Shown here: piece by piece, positions 45,563 through 58,557 of the stretch
Numbering within the stretch: position 1 is the stretch's first letter
How the letters are laid out: the number at the start of each line of letters is the position of its first letter
Assembly (NCBI GenBank): GCA_023897205.1
Contig: JAHWDD010000009.1
Coordinates: 2,294,001-2,358,000, forward strand
Direction: 5' to 3'
Length of the DNA stretch: 64,000 nt
Source: Exophiala sp. HKRS030
Taxonomy: Eukaryota; Ascomycota; Eurotiomycetes; Chaetothyriales; Herpotrichiellaceae
Position numbers and translations under genes: made by a program
The notes under the pieces: model-generated
What the model was told of the DNA's origin: nothing
Database searches by the model: none
The model's input: only the letters and a program-made list of their open reading frames with translations

Positions 45563-48500
45563 GACGTTGTCGAAACGAAATGTGGTACTGCTAAGTTGTT
45601 GTGTGTCTGTGAAAGCCGTAGCGTTTGGCAGGTCTGGTAGAATATCGACTTTGTGTCTCTGCTGAAACTTTCGTTTTCGTGCGAATTCGATTCCGAATCT
45701 ATAGGATACAGCAGTGGATCGTTCTGTATTTCACTCATGGAGTTTCCTGCTTTCGAACAGATCAGTGAGTTTGCTCTATAGGCGATCACAAACGTGGTCT
45801 TCTGCGACACTTTATAAGCGTGCAGTTTTGACTGTCGGCAGAGACTGTCGGGTTTGCAACGCCGGAAATCGAGAGCTGCAGACTATAACCACAAACCATG
45901 TGTAAATATAACTTCCTTTTCCTGGTCAAAGTTTTTGAAATCAAGACCAGCGCGCATCCTTTCCCTTATCTCACCTCCGCTTGTCCAGCGCTAGAGCCCG
46001 CAACATGTGAAGCCCCTGAATCAAAATCGCGAATGCCCAAATGTGTAACGGCGCACGGAGTCCGCCCAATTAAGATGTCTCAGCCACGTGGGATGACCTG
46101 TCCTTTCGCAGCTGTCGGGCGGATTCTCGGATCACACGAAACCGTACCGGTGGCCTTGATGTTACATCTGGAGCAAGAGACTCCTCGGGCTTATGGCGCC
46201 TTGGCTTACGATCTCATCAAGTCCAGAGATATGCTTACTCTAGGGATCCCTGACTCGAATCGTTCTGGCCCGGATAAATAGAAGGTTGAGGGAGGGAGGA
46301 ATGTGCTTCTAAAGCGGTTATAGAAGTGATGAAAGACTCGCGATGTGTGGACTTGAAGCATATCAAGGTAGAATTTCTGTTGGTCGTGAACTATCGCCAT
46401 CGAAGTGCACAAGCTCCAATGGCGACTTTTGCAGGTATAATTCTGGCTGATGGACAGAGCTGAATCGGCTCGTTCCTATGGACAAGTATCAAAGCCAAGC
46501 GCTTGGCCAAAACCGCCTCATCTCTATCACACGTGGTACGGATTCGTATTTCGTTGAAACTGAGCAAAAGCGAACATGTGGGGGAAACGAGGGGCTAATT
46601 GAACGGGCATTGATCGCGGAATGGGGAGACGAAGAAGGACTCCATCATCGCTGGAAAAGGAATTTGCAATCCTTGTTTTCTGATCAGTAGTCTTCCTGGC
46701 TCTACGACCTAACAGGGATTTGACTGATTGAGGCCCAACAGCGGATGTGAGAGAGGTATCAAGTAGCACCACAGAAGGAACTTTAGGCCCAACCTGCAAT
46801 TGGGTAGGTGTGACAAATCCCTCATCACGGCACGAGATAAGCCTCGAGATAAGTTCCGGTCCTGCGACGATGCTATGCTTCCACACACACCACCAGAATG
46901 CAAGGTGACGTTGATAAACGTGTGATAGTTTTTGTCCAGTGGTTAGCGTGCAAACCAACGACTGTGGCTCTGCGCTTCGCCGAGTCTAGATCTTACTCAA
47001 ATCTTTATAGGGTTTGGAACCCAGTAAATCGAAAATACTTCTCTAATCACTGTTGGGATCAACAGTGTTCCAGCATTGTTGTCTCGTTGACAACTGGGCG
47101 TCCCAGTAGTGATTCGATCATAAGAATTGCACGTTGTCGAAATAACATTTAAACCCGCCGCGGAAGCCATTTTCGGATGTGCATTGCAGCGCGGGAGGCG
47201 GATCAGTCCGCCCGAATCAAATCACAGCCTCGCCTCCAAGCAGGCATCAATCGGGTTTGGTGACTTGCAGTATTGCGGTACCTTGTTTAGCGACAAAGAA
47301 AATTGCTGCTGATACTCACCGCCAATATGCAGAGAGCCGCGAGGAAGCGCTGGTCTTTGCCAAATCCATGCTTCAACACCGGCTAGCCGCTTCAAGTATT
47401 CAAGTTCTTCTCCCAATGCTCAACCTGAAACCCCAGAAATAAGGCGCTGGGGTCAAAACTTGCTGCGAGAGCCAGACTATACAGACCAGTCAGGAAATCA
47501 GAATGGGTGGGTTTCAGCATGAGGATGTATGTCGGCTGGCCGACGTTGTCAGCTGGAAGTTCGATACCACATTTCGATATTACTCGTGAGACTTGGCCAC
47601 AAGTCTTTGTCATTATGCAAGCCTATGATCGCATGCTTTGGCCGGGCGAATTTTGTTTTCTGGGTTTTCTTGGCCATTCACAAGACCTCAAAACAGCCCT
47701 TGAACCTGCACTTGGCGATACAAGGTAGACGGACTACGCGAGAGAAGAGTGTCATGATGAATTCAGATTTTCTTGGTAAATTATGCTGCGACAAGGAGCA
47801 AAGATGCCCAGTTCTTGATGGTCGGGGTAGACTCAATCAAAGTGGGCTACACTGTACAATCAGCCTCGTCGAGCAGCAAATTTTGTATATCGGAGTGATG
47901 GTACCCTACATCGCGGTCTGATACTGCAAGGAATGCTCTGGTGAGTGTGATATCGTGCAGTATTGCAACTACTCTCTCACCACCAACCATGCGGTTACTA
48001 ATCCTGACTCCTGGCTCCTCTCAGAGAGACAGAAGAATATATCAGCCTCAGTCAAACTGCCTAGCTGCTTCGGCTCGTAGGTGCATGAAAATCGTGGGTG
48101 CGCAACTGCTCAGGCTGAAGAAGACAAATATCGATATCATTTCAAGGGTTTCCTGAACCCTCTTATGAACGTGAGACTTCTTGTCTTCGACAGTGATCAG
48201 AGAAGTTACTCGCAACTGAAGAGCGGTTGAACAGAAGAAACGACTCCATGTGCGCTATTCAAGCATTGGAACCGTTGAACTCAGGAAATTTGATGTTACT
48301 CCGGGGGTAAAGTATTTCCCAACAGCCACCTTCCACTGAGTATCCCGAGAAGTGCCAAAACACAGAAAGCAGGAGATGGGAAGGAGTGGCTGAATTCCTC
48401 GTTGCAGCCATTACTCGCTCAAAGCCTGAGCAAAGTGCTCTGTATAATTCTTCCAGGCAAAGATAAGGTATAGGGTAGCAACAACATTCCCCTGAATTCG

Positions 48501-49727
48501 ACACGACAAAAGAAAACTCATGCTATGGGACCGGTTGCAGCTTAGTCGTCTAGCCACTCTGGTAGAATATCTAGGAAACTGAGAATATTGTAATTTACCG
48601 TGTGCTACATTGTGTGAGCTTCGAGAATGCGTACGAGCAATATCAGATGCTCACAGACTGTCATCCTAGCCACACCATTGTATACTGACAGCCATGTCCG
48701 GCTGCTCACGACGAACTCTCAATCGTACGAGTCCAAAAGCATACGAGGCCAAGAAGGGCCTAAGTCACTGCCTGAATCCGGCGTTTGAAAGGGCTGTCAC
48801 TGGTCAAATGCCTGTCACACGTTCCCCAAGCGCAATGTATGGCAATTATACCACAGAGCGGCGAGATTGAAGCTAGCCTCGAACAATGGACGGTAGAAAT
48901 TAAAGGCAGCGATGAAAAGGAAGTCCACTTGACCTCAGTTGTGATCTCGAGGGTCACGTGTATGCCAAGTCCTACTCGCCAATGCGCATTAACTTCTGTC
49001 TTGGTGGGAGGACCACGAGGACTACTTTCGATCTCCCCTTGAATCTCTGCGATGCTGGAAAATGAGCTTCGCATCGGCACCAGTCTCACCAGCCATGATT
49101 TTGTTGCTCGGAATGTGGCGTCGACAGCTTCGCCGTGTTAAATCGCTCTTACATGAGGCATTGTTTTCCTCTTCTCATCGTTCTGACCGAGTAAGAACAG
49201 GTCGGTTTGTCAACACCCCGGCAGGTGCTTGGACGCGATTGTCAACCTCGATCCTCCGACGTTCTTTAGTATGGTCGTCTAGGCTTTGGCCCTGATGATC
49301 TGTCGACATTTGACGAACTCATCTGCCTGACTGGTGCCGCAACAAGAGTTTCCTCCAATTCTGATTGGTCAAGCAGCCTGTGGGAAATCGTGACAGTTTT
49401 GACAGCTCGAGCCCTGACTCAAAGAGTGTGGATTCACTCCCATACTCATTGCGGAACTTAGCTTCTCTGCTCATGGAGCCCGTGTTTTGTCTTCCAAGGC
49501 TGTCATCGAACCACGATTAGGGTTCATCGCAATTTCAGCATAGATGCACTTGTCCAAGAATACCCCTACAGATGTAGGCATAGGGGGGACCTGTGCTTTT
49601 CCTTGACGACTTTTCGAAAGACTCTATCAATACACGATGTCCCGCTCCTTTCTTCGTTTTCAGATTCTCAGGCAAGTCCGTTCGCTCATTTCGTGTTTCT
49701 CTGCTTTCCGATCCAGCATCTTTCAGG
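45563..49727. other. Long gene-poor accessory stretch
   Basis: About 4.2 kb. Only short, unconserved frames were seen on both strands, none matching a family I know. There is no terminal repeat, tRNA-like structure or tandem array. It may contain decayed coding sequence; this cannot be shown by eye. Confidence 0.45.
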
Positions 49728-52693
49728 ATGCGTCCACTCATTTCCGTGTTTCTTGCTTTGACCCCTGTGGCTTTTGCCCAGTATGTTCTGGAAGATGATT
49801 ATACAACCGGATCTTTCGCTAGCAATTGGAATTTCTTCACTGTGAGTCTATTACTTGTGTCAAATCGCGGCAGATTCTAATAAGTTCGAGGCCGACGACC
49901 CCACAAATGGTTACGTGAACTACGTGTCCGAGGCCGAAGCTGTAACGAGTGGGCTGCTGTCGACACTTGCAAACGGGAGTGTCTATTTGGGCGTGGACAA
50001 CACCAACGTCGCCACCGGCCGCGGCAGAAACAGTCTCCGACTCGAGAGCAAGAAGAATTACAACCATGGATTGTTCATCCTCGATCTTGCTCACATGCCT
50101 GGGGGACAGTGTGGATCATGGCCTGCTTATTGGTTAATTGGACCAGGGGTACCAGAAGATGGCGAAGTGGATATTATAGAGGCTATCAACACAGATACGA
50201 CGAATTTGATGTCAGTCAAGACAGGTCGCGAATGCTCAATCAGTCAACAAGTCATGACCGGCACTCTTGAGACCACTGATTGCAACATCAACACTGGAGG
50301 CCTCGTGGGTTGTTCCATCGATTCGGCCACCTCTGCTGCTTATGGTGGAGGATTCAATGCCCTGAATGGCGGAGTCTATGCAACAGAGTGGACCAGTGAT
50401 GCAGTCACAATCTGGTATTTCCCACGCTCAGCCATACCAGCCGACATAACCGCAGGTGTCCCAAACCCAGCCTTATGGGGTGTGCCTTTGTCGAAATTCG
50501 TCACGACCTGTAACCTTGACGAGAATTTGGTCAATCAACAGGTCATTCTGAACATTGACTTTTGCGGTGACTATGCAGGTGACCCTTTTTTCTGGGATAA
50601 CAATCCAACTTGCAAAGCATTAGCCGATACATGCAACGACTACGTGCAGAACAATCCAACTGCTTTTTCACAAACCTACTGGTTGATCAATCAGCTTCGA
50701 GTCTATCAACAAATTGCGCCTACTACCACATCCACCTCAAGCTCAGTTGCCCCAAGCACATCAACTCTCTCCACAACATCTAGTCCTAGTCCTAGTCCGA
50801 GCTCCTTAACCTCGAGCTCTTCAAGCCTATCATCTACCTTGACGACGTCCAGCCCCAGTCCTACGATCGATACAAGCTCCCTGACGAGCACGAGCTCCAC
50901 GACTTCCCCAGATTCACCAACCACGACGTCCAGCCCAAGCCCAACAGTCGATCCAAGCTCTTTGACAACCACGAGTTTTACTCCTACACCCATTCCACTA
51001 ACCACCTCCAGTGCGAGCTCGACAGTCGACCCCAGTTCTCTGACGACCACGACCGCTTCACTTTCCAGCAGCGCCTCAGAGATTACAACGACTTCTCTGA
51101 CACCCTCACCGTCAATCTCCTCGACGACTTCACAGGAATCGATTTCCCCGATTGACGGCTCAACAACATCATCCACGCTGCTGTTTACGACCACATCTAC
51201 CTCCTCGCAACAGATTGGACCCATCGACGGATCGACAACATCGAGCGCGTCGACAGACATGCCATCGTCTGTGACCACTACTCCAATCACAACAACTGCA
51301 ACGACTCCTGCCACTGTTGGTCCTATCGAAACTACATTCAGCTCGTCGCTGATCTCGGAAACCACCACCTCGTACGACTTCACCGCATCAACCTCCGGAC
51401 AAATGACGTTCAACCCTTCGAGTTCTCAATTTACCTTTGGACCCATTCCAGGTTCATCATCGACCACTTCGGCAGTGTATATTAGCACCTCCTCAACGTC
51501 CTCCACGCTATTTCCGCCTGACACAACGTCTTTGACTACATCGAGTCGCCAAATTGATCCTAATCAAGGTACAACTTCGACATCGACATCGACTTCTTCG
51601 GCCCAAATCACTTCATCTTCCGGAATTCAGTCAGGCTTGCCGCTCTCGACAACCAAGTCTACCAGTTCGACTACCTCAGCAGGGGCCAAAGGCTGGAGCA
51701 ATGTCCAGGGTGCCGTCACGACAACGCTAAAAGGTAAGCTTGAATTTTACTTACTGAAATGCCACTCCTCTAACCATGCGTAGCAACCTGGGTTGAACCA
51801 TGTTCGACAGGCTTGACCACAAAACGAACCACGCTTGTGACCACTCACTGTGGTTGTACAGATGAACCAGTCCCCACGTTTTCTTTCGTAAAGCTCACAA
51901 CCATCTGTCCGCCGGATTGGCCTATCACCACCCCATACGTGATTACGAAACCAGTCCCACCCCCGATGCCGACAAGCCACACAAAGATTGTAACTACAGA
52001 CACAACAGGGAAGATCATCACGATCACTCGAGCTCTATTCGCACCAACTCAAACTGTGGTTGTTCCGGTTGTTGTAGTCCCGTATGCGCCGGGTCAACCC
52101 AATATTCACGGCGGGCAACCTGGTGCACCAAGTGGAACCTTGTTAACCATTTCTGGTACAGTCTATACAATCACAGGTGCCGCTAAGCCAACCGGAAGTG
52201 TGGTTACTATATCTGGTACTGCATACACAATCACTGGTGCCCCGAAACCGACGGGAAGCGTTGTAACCATATCTGGTTCTGTGTACACCATCACTGGAAG
52301 TGTCAAACCGACGGGAGCACCTTCGTCGCCATCAGGCAATGTCTATCCTGGGGCGATTCCGACTCTGACAACGTCGTCTATGGCGACGGCGGAGACCAGG
52401 GTAGCCACGACAGCTCAGATTATGATTCCAGTTCTGGCGGAAAGTCAGATGCCTCGAGCAGTGGCCTTCCTGCTAGTAACGACTCATGGAACGTTGACGG
52501 GAGTGGCAGTGCGGGCTACGGAAATGATGGCAGTGGCGCAGGCGACAACTCAGGAGCAGGAAGCCCGACTGGGTCGACTGTGGCTCCTGACAGCTATACA
52601 GGAGGAGCCAGCGATGTCATTGCTGTTGGCACCACCCTGGTTGTTTCCCTGGCTATGGTCGCGTTCATGTTCGTGGAGTTGGCAATTTTGTAG
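49728..52693 (+). CDS. GPI-anchored GH16 endo-1,3(4)-beta-glucanase with Ser/Thr-rich stalk, frameshifted in this sequence
   Basis: A secreted wall protein predicted to cleave beta-1,3/1,4-glucan. Exons are 49728-49841, 49885-51733 and 51784-52693. Seen: signal peptide MRPLISVFLALTPVAFA, GH16 laminarinase domain (about residues 39-316) with PAYWLIGPG and the catalytic box GEVDIIEAIN (nucleophile Glu132, acid/base Glu137), and YATEWTSDAVTIWYFPRSAIP. A Ser/Thr-rich stalk of about 340 residues with PTVDPSSLTTT-like repeats follows. A Cys-containing segment (WVEPCSTG, CGCTDEPV) and three 20-residue VVTISGTAYTITG repeats come next. The frame slips at GGGG 52350-52353; adding one G gives a Gly/Ser/Asp-rich tail ending in a GPI-type signal (GGASDVIAVGTTLVVSLAMV). 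Length is then about 957 aa. The ATG at 49728 is chosen for the signal peptide. Confidence 0.9.
52134..52313 (+). repeat. Coding tandem repeat, three 60-bp units in the GH16 protein
   Basis: Three in-frame 20-residue units (GSVVTISGTAYTITGAPKPT type), diverged by a few residues, between the Cys-containing segment and the Gly/Ser tail. Confidence 0.9.
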
Positions 52694-53450
52694 ATCCTGC
52701 TGCCGCTTTTCGGTTCTTGTTCTTCGTGTTACAGGGTCCAAGGATGCATAATTGAAATGGAAAATCTTCCTGATAACTTGATCAGGAGATTGTCAAGGAC
52801 AGTTTTAATACCACTAGATCAAACTCATATTCCAAATTAGACGCAGCAGGACGTCCCGAACCTGATGAGATTCTGTCGTTTAAAAGCCTTCATAAGAGGT
52901 TTGAATTTCTGGAGTATGGTAGGAAAACCCTTTTCACTGGTCGGCGTGCATTGGAATGTCATCTGAAGTGAAACGAGGAGAAGAGGGGCCAACAGTCCCG
53001 TGTCCCCTTTACTGCACGGGCAGTGAAGGATATTCAGCCTTGTATATCGTCAGCCAAGACATTCATTTCACCATGTGCACCAATCAACTGTTTGCCTTTA
53101 CATGTAGCAACGGGTAACTACCTCGCTGAACGACATACCTGGGGGACTTCAAATGGGGGGATCTACAATTACAGGTCACCTCGTAGGTGCCTGGAGCACA
53201 GAGTGAATCTTGATCGAGGGGCTGAGTTCGAATTTGGCTTTTCAGGTGAATAGTAAAGCGAACAGGTGGTATCCCTGATTTCGCAAATTCACTGGCGATG
53301 AGTGAAAAGGAAAAGTAAGAGGAGAGGGGTCGAGGGAGAGGAGTCTTCAGGCATAAATACCTGGAATGCCTCTTCTGAAGGGATCTCCCAGAGCATGACA
53401 ATTTTCTCTTCTCAATTTCGTATCTTGAAGAATCCTCTAGCAAATCGAAG
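52694..53450. promoter_or_regulatory. Intergenic region with a TATA-like element upstream of the secreted M15-like gene
   Basis: About 750 bp. A GCATAAATAC element at about 53350-53359 lies roughly 95 bp before the next ATG and could be its TATA box. No gene recognised. Confidence 0.35.
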
Positions 53451-54324
53451 ATGCATCTTTCCAAAGTTCTCTGCCTCATCCCTCTCACCTTCGCCATTGG
53501 CCAAGCTCACATAGTCTATCCGCGGTCTGAAGTGAATGGACCATGCACTGGCGATGGCGGTGCTCCCGGTGTCTGCATCTCCACCAAGGATTGTGCGGAT
53601 GGCGGCGGCAAAAGTATCATCAACGCTTGCCCGGGGACTCCTGACAACATCCGCTGCTGTACCAAAACCTCATGTGGTACAGGCAACAAAGGTAACTGTC
53701 GCTTCACCTCATCCTGCTCGTCCGGTATCACAGAGACAAACAAATGCCCTGGACCGGCCAGCTTCAAGTGCTGCATGCCAAGTGGAAGCGGGTGGCCAGC
53801 ACCGACGATCCCGAGCACCAGTTCAGGTTGCAAGCAGGTCGCAATCAACGGTGCAAAGGCTATCGTGGCACAGTTCCCGGGTAAAGTCAAGGAGATCGGG
53901 TGTATCAGGAAGTGTGATGATCCAAGCTCAAGCGATCATTGCACAGGCGAAGCCACAGATATGATGGTTGCCAATGGAGGAGTAAGTAGTCGAGTACCCA
54001 GGAATCGATCTAAACGTAGCTTGGCTAACGTTGGATGACAGGAGAAGGTATCAACTGGAGAGCCTATCGCTGAATGGGTTATGCGCAATGCAGGCTCGCT
54101 TCATGTCAAGTACGTTATGTGGGGACAGAGAATCTGGACACGAGGCAAAGACGACGTCAAGCCTTGGTCGGAATGGAGATATCAGGCTTGTACAGTCATC
54201 AAAAACTGCAAGAATGGCGATCGAGGTGACAATACCGCTAATCACTGGTAAGTCATTAGTTCTTGATGCAGTGATCCTGTGGCTGACATCATATAGGGAT
54301 CATGTGCATGTTAGCTACGACTGA
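53451..54324 (+). CDS. Secreted Cys-rich protein with M15/DD-peptidase-like C-terminal domain
   Basis: Exons 53451-53981, 54042-54247 and 54297-54324 give 254 aa. The first intron has a GGCTAACG branch and both donors are GTAAGT-type. Seen: signal peptide (MHLSKVLCLIPLTFAIGQA), then two similar Cys modules ending ACPGTPDNIRCC and KCPGPASFKCC. A Ser/Pro linker (WPAPTIPSTSSG) leads to a domain with QFPGKVKEIGC, DHCTGEATDMMV (His and Asp spaced as in M15 metal-binding HxxxxxxD), EWVMRNAGSLHVKYVMWGQRIW and the terminal NHWDHVHVSYD (HxH). This fits the zinc D-Ala-D-Ala carboxypeptidase-like fold and the ARB-07466-type fungal family (name from memory). A role on bacterial peptidoglycan is inference. 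Confidence 0.8.
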
Positions 54325-56297
54325 TGGAGGGGCTTTGATATCGCTGGCGCTGGACCATTCTTGATGGCTTGGAAACATCGACAGGTCAATTTGCCCATGT
54401 CAGCGATTCAGACTGATTATGACGGGGGTAATGTGACTCAATCACAATATGGGCTTGGAGGTGTCTGCTTTTTGAGGTCTTAGCATAGGCGACAGGGACG
54501 ATTTCGGGGATCGATATTTATGGGCTTGAGCATATCATGGAGTTTGACAGCATGAAGGACGAAGTCAGGGATTGATATTGTGTAAGCGGATCACGTGCAT
54601 GCCGTGGCGTAAGCATCACGTGAACGGAAGCCTGCCAAGCAGCGGAGTTTATCCGAGCCATAACAACAATTTTTGCCCTTCAAACATCTCGACCTTCAAA
54701 GTCATGTTCAACGTCTTGTACTCGAAATGTTTCTTATCTCTAATGTGCCTAGGCGGCGTGGCTCAATGTTAACAAGCTAACACACGAGCATCCAGGTACC
54801 GTTCGCCATCCACTACTGATTTGGTAAGCTCAGTTTTCTTTCCCTCGCATCAAGCTTGTCCTCGTACGAAAATTTCCCAACCTGATGAAATTTATTCATA
54901 CTTCTGTTCCGGCGAACCTCATGAGCCATTGAACTAACATGCACTACCATCTGACACATTTTAAACACTCTTGTCCAGTTTCGTCTCCAATTTGGTGAGA
55001 CAAAAGTTGCTGACATTTTTGGAAGATTAGATTGACCTGTTCGCTCGACGCGAATTGATATCTCTGAGGCGGTCAAACGTGGCCTAGGTAAGGTAAGCTC
55101 AAATATTCCATCTCATTCTGATCACGCGTCAACAACCTAACATCTTTATGATGATCAAGGTCAAAATATAAACAGTTCTGCTTCTGAATCAAAAGTTGAA
55201 GATACTCTTTACCAAACAGCTTACCATTGTCTGATCAAATTTCACAACCACATCCTCAATGAATTTCCGCTCTCTGTCTCAAGTCAATGACTAACCTGGA
55301 TCTTCATCTGTATAGATTTCTCTCCTGGCTCGCCGATCTGGCGGTTCAGCCCCGATCCACTCTTGCAATCTCGTCCCAGTAAGTCGCCCAGTTGCCATCC
55401 CTTCTCAGACCTGCTTTCAACTTCACACCCACCGACCCCGCACTGCATCAAAATGATGACACCAAGTCTATCCATTCTCCGAGTATTCCTTGCGAATCAC
55501 CCTCCTTTTCCAGCAGACACCGACTATCCCGAACCTGCCTCCTATCTCCACTTCAAAATCACCCAAGTACCTTGAAACCAAAGCATCTCTCGATTTCTGT
55601 TCTTCTCAACCCATTCTTTCTCATGCCCTGGTTCCGATCCTGCAATCCATCACCATCTCTCCACATCACAAGGATCTACCTCTCCCTGATACCGGACCCG
55701 CCGACCTCTCACCCTTTTATCTCAAAAGGATTCAAGGCAGAGGGCATCTGGGGATGATAGGTTGTGGAGAGCCCTTGGTCACGTGAAGCGGTGTTTGTGT
55801 GTCGGGTTTCGTGTGATCGAGTCGGTGGTGTGGGATTTTATGTTGCTTGGGCGGAGCGGGTTATTAGGATTTGCGTGTGGGACAGGGGAAAGGGAGCTTT
55901 GATAGTGTGGAATTCATGGAGAGTGGGAAGAAGGATATGGAAGTGAATCTGGGCTTTGTCTGCCCTCGTGGATGATCTTGTTGGGATTCCGTTATGGGGT
56001 CTCGATGGGAGAGTCTGTGGGGTGGGGGAGGGGATGAGGTCTACGGCTTGTCTGATTTTCCACGTCATTCTTCGATATACTGGATCATATGTTGTCATTT
56101 CTGTATTAGCTGACCCATGATTGAAGTTTTAGGCGGTAACTATGCCCTATATATTGCATTTTATTTGTGAAAGTCATTGCACGGGCGGGTAGACAGTACA
56201 CACATTTTAAGAACTTTGGCATTGTAGAAAAAAAATCTTTGTGACATGCATTGCCTACTGCGGTTGAACGTATTTAAAGATACTCGTGTCAAGTCCA
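54325..56297. other. Intergenic region
   Basis: About 2 kb. Between about 55450 and 55945 the plus strand has overlapping Pro/Ser/Leu-rich frames. One starts at ATG 55453 (MMTPSLSILRVFLANHPPFP); another is 98 codons long at 55490-55786. They could be parts of an unrecognised gene, but no single frame or splice pattern convinces me. Confidence 0.35.
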
Positions 56298-58557
56298 TCA
56301 TTCATCATCATAACCGCTCTCATACCTGTCGTCTTCTTCGCGCCTGCCTGCCAGGCTATCTAGCTTCATAATCAAGCGATCAACCGTCCTCACGCGCCAC
56401 GGAACGAACTTTCTGTCGGTCAGGTGAACTCCGGACAAGAACTCTGTCACGTTCTTCGTTCCTGTGTTGGCCCTCGATTCCATTTCCACATTCCGTATTT
56501 TGTCCACCAGATTGTTCAGAGTGGATTCGACATTCTGGGCCGTGCGATCCATCTCATCGAGGACGTCTTTCTCGTCCTTCTCATAATTTGAAAACGCGTC
56601 GACCACTCCTTCGTCTTCTTGCAGGTCTAGACCTTCCCAAACGGCCTGCAAGCGGTGAAAGAGGGCAACAAAATGATCGAGTACCAGAAGAAGTTCTTTG
56701 AATGTTCCGGCGAACCCCTGATCCGATACAAGCAGAGCGTTGCTCAGCGCCTCCAGGTAAGCACGATGTGCTTCTGCAAGCGTTCGCGGATCGCTTGGTG
56801 AATTCAGACTTCCGGCTGCAGTTGAAGAGCTGGTAGAGAATTCTTTGGATCTGGTATGATCCGCTGCAGCCGAGGATGCTGTTCCGGGCCTGGATGATCT
56901 GGCTGAGATCGTACCACTCTTGCCATCACCATTGATCCATGTGCAGAGATGTTTCCAAGAACTCTGAATAACCTCGCCTTGAAGGTAAGCCTCGAGCTCG
57001 TTGATGGTGAAGAGGGCTTTGCTGACTGAAGCCCAGTGGAGCCGAGTCCTCCGGTTGCGTCTATCGTCCCGTATTCTACGGGCAATCAGAGACGCTTGGC
57101 CGGCTTGAGAAGCACTTCTGGAGGACCTAGTGGGGTAGGATGACACCTTCTTTGCGCCGAGACCTTCCAGAGAGCAGCAATGTGCAGACCTGCTCTGCGA
57201 AGCGAGAGCAAGTATGCATTCAACCTAGAGTATGTCTCAATATCTGCAGAGCTGAGAAAAATATGAAGAGGCGAGGATGGAGGGATAGTAAGGTGTAACA
57301 GCACCGGGTTTGGGAGGAGCGTCGAGATAATTGTCTGCTCAGGCCTCTGGTCACATGTTTTCAAACGAAGGAGCTTTTGCGCGAGCTCAAAAATCTCATC
57401 GTCTGCTTCGTAATCTCCTCGAACGGCTGCCAGTTCTGAGAAGGACTTCTTGAGTATACCACTAAGCTCGATATCCTTGATCGTGAGATCATCCAGTCTA
57501 CCTGTCTTTCTTATCGGAGCGGTTGATTTCTGTATCTGCTGTCGGGCGATTACACGTTCATCAGCCTGTGCCACGATGCAAACGGCAAATTCACCATAGC
57601 CAAGGAGAAAGTATGAGTGGATAACCCGTAGCATCTGCATCACAAGAGAAACGGGAAGTATCTGTGACAGAGCATTTTCGGAGATGGAGTGGTTTATCGC
57701 CACTAACACACTTTCTAAGTGGGAAGGACTTATGGGATAGCGTAGAGATTCAAGGAGCTTTAGATGAGCGGGAAGAAGAGAAGCTGACGGGTCGAGAGAC
57801 CCTTGAAGAGATATAGGGGCGGCCAACGCCTGGATGTGTAGTTGGTTAAGGGCGTTCCCAATGGAGAGTAGAGCATGGCTTGCTCCTGAGTTGACGAAAC
57901 CTGGGAGCAGGTTGTGATCGATGAGAAATGTGTCGATCGAAGACGAAGGACTGGGATTTGCTTTGACGCAAAAATCACCAAGTCCAGCTGTCGGAAGCTT
58001 GCCAAACAGGATCCAGAGATTAGCAGCACGCATCCAAGCAAGTTGCCCAACGGAGAGTAGCTCATTGGCCATGTCCTCAATGTCAGAATATCCAGTGTGC
58101 CTTTCACGCTCCAAGCGATCAAGAGCAGCCGCACCGGAAGCCTGCTGCAGATGAATTATCAGACTCGATAACCATTCAAGGCGTCGGGTCCACGGAGCAA
58201 ATTCGGCGACAAGTGTACTCAGAGGAACAATGCCATAGGCTGCAACATAGCCTGCATCTCTGTTGAGGATAGAAGATTCGACCTGTATAATTTTGTCCAT
58301 AAACCTGGCAAGCTGAACATCAGCGATCGAAGAGCTCAAAGCTCTGCATATCATGGAAGGTTGCGCAACGGCAATGGTGGCCGTTGCTTCCTTGATTTTG
58401 ATGTGCAAGTCTTGTAAATTCGATAGTGTTTGGACCATGGCCCGTTCTGGGGTGAGACATATTGGTTCAGGGAGGAACCTTCTGGGCCTGAGATTCGTAC
58501 TTGATCCCAGATTGGCGAAGGTATCCCGGAGAGGGAGAGGAGGATTTCATGAAGCAT
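56298..58557 (-). CDS. Gamma-tubulin complex component 4 (Spc97/Spc98 family), frameshifted twice in this sequence
   Basis: GCP4 is a subunit of the gamma-tubulin ring complex that nucleates microtubules at spindle pole bodies. Intronless on the minus strand. Seen: start MLHEILLSLSGIPSP (typical GRIP1 start), RDAGYVAAYGIVPLSTLVAEFAPWTRRLEWL, LWKVSAQRR before a charged linker, the GRIP2-type INELEAYLQGEVIQSSWKHL, then AHRAYLEALSNALL, and an acidic C-terminus ending ESGYDDE. The frame slips twice. One missing base at the plus-strand GGGG 58449-58452 joins QYVSP to PERAMVQTLSNLQ. A second near 57118-57135 (GGGG 57132-57135 is the likeliest run) joins RRCHPTP to the SRSASQAGQASLIARR frame. With both the protein is about 753 aa. 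GCP4 is preferred to GCP2/3 by the short N-terminus. Confidence 0.88.

Noticed and set aside
48785..49295. Short open frames before the GH16 gene as a HET or NLR-type gene fragment
   Set aside because: No HET, NACHT or ankyrin motif could be read in any frame.
50706..51413. 235-codon minus-strand frame opposite the GH16 stalk
   Set aside because: It is the mirror of the repetitive Ser/Thr codons on the plus strand; its Val/Glu/Asp-rich translation is an artefact.
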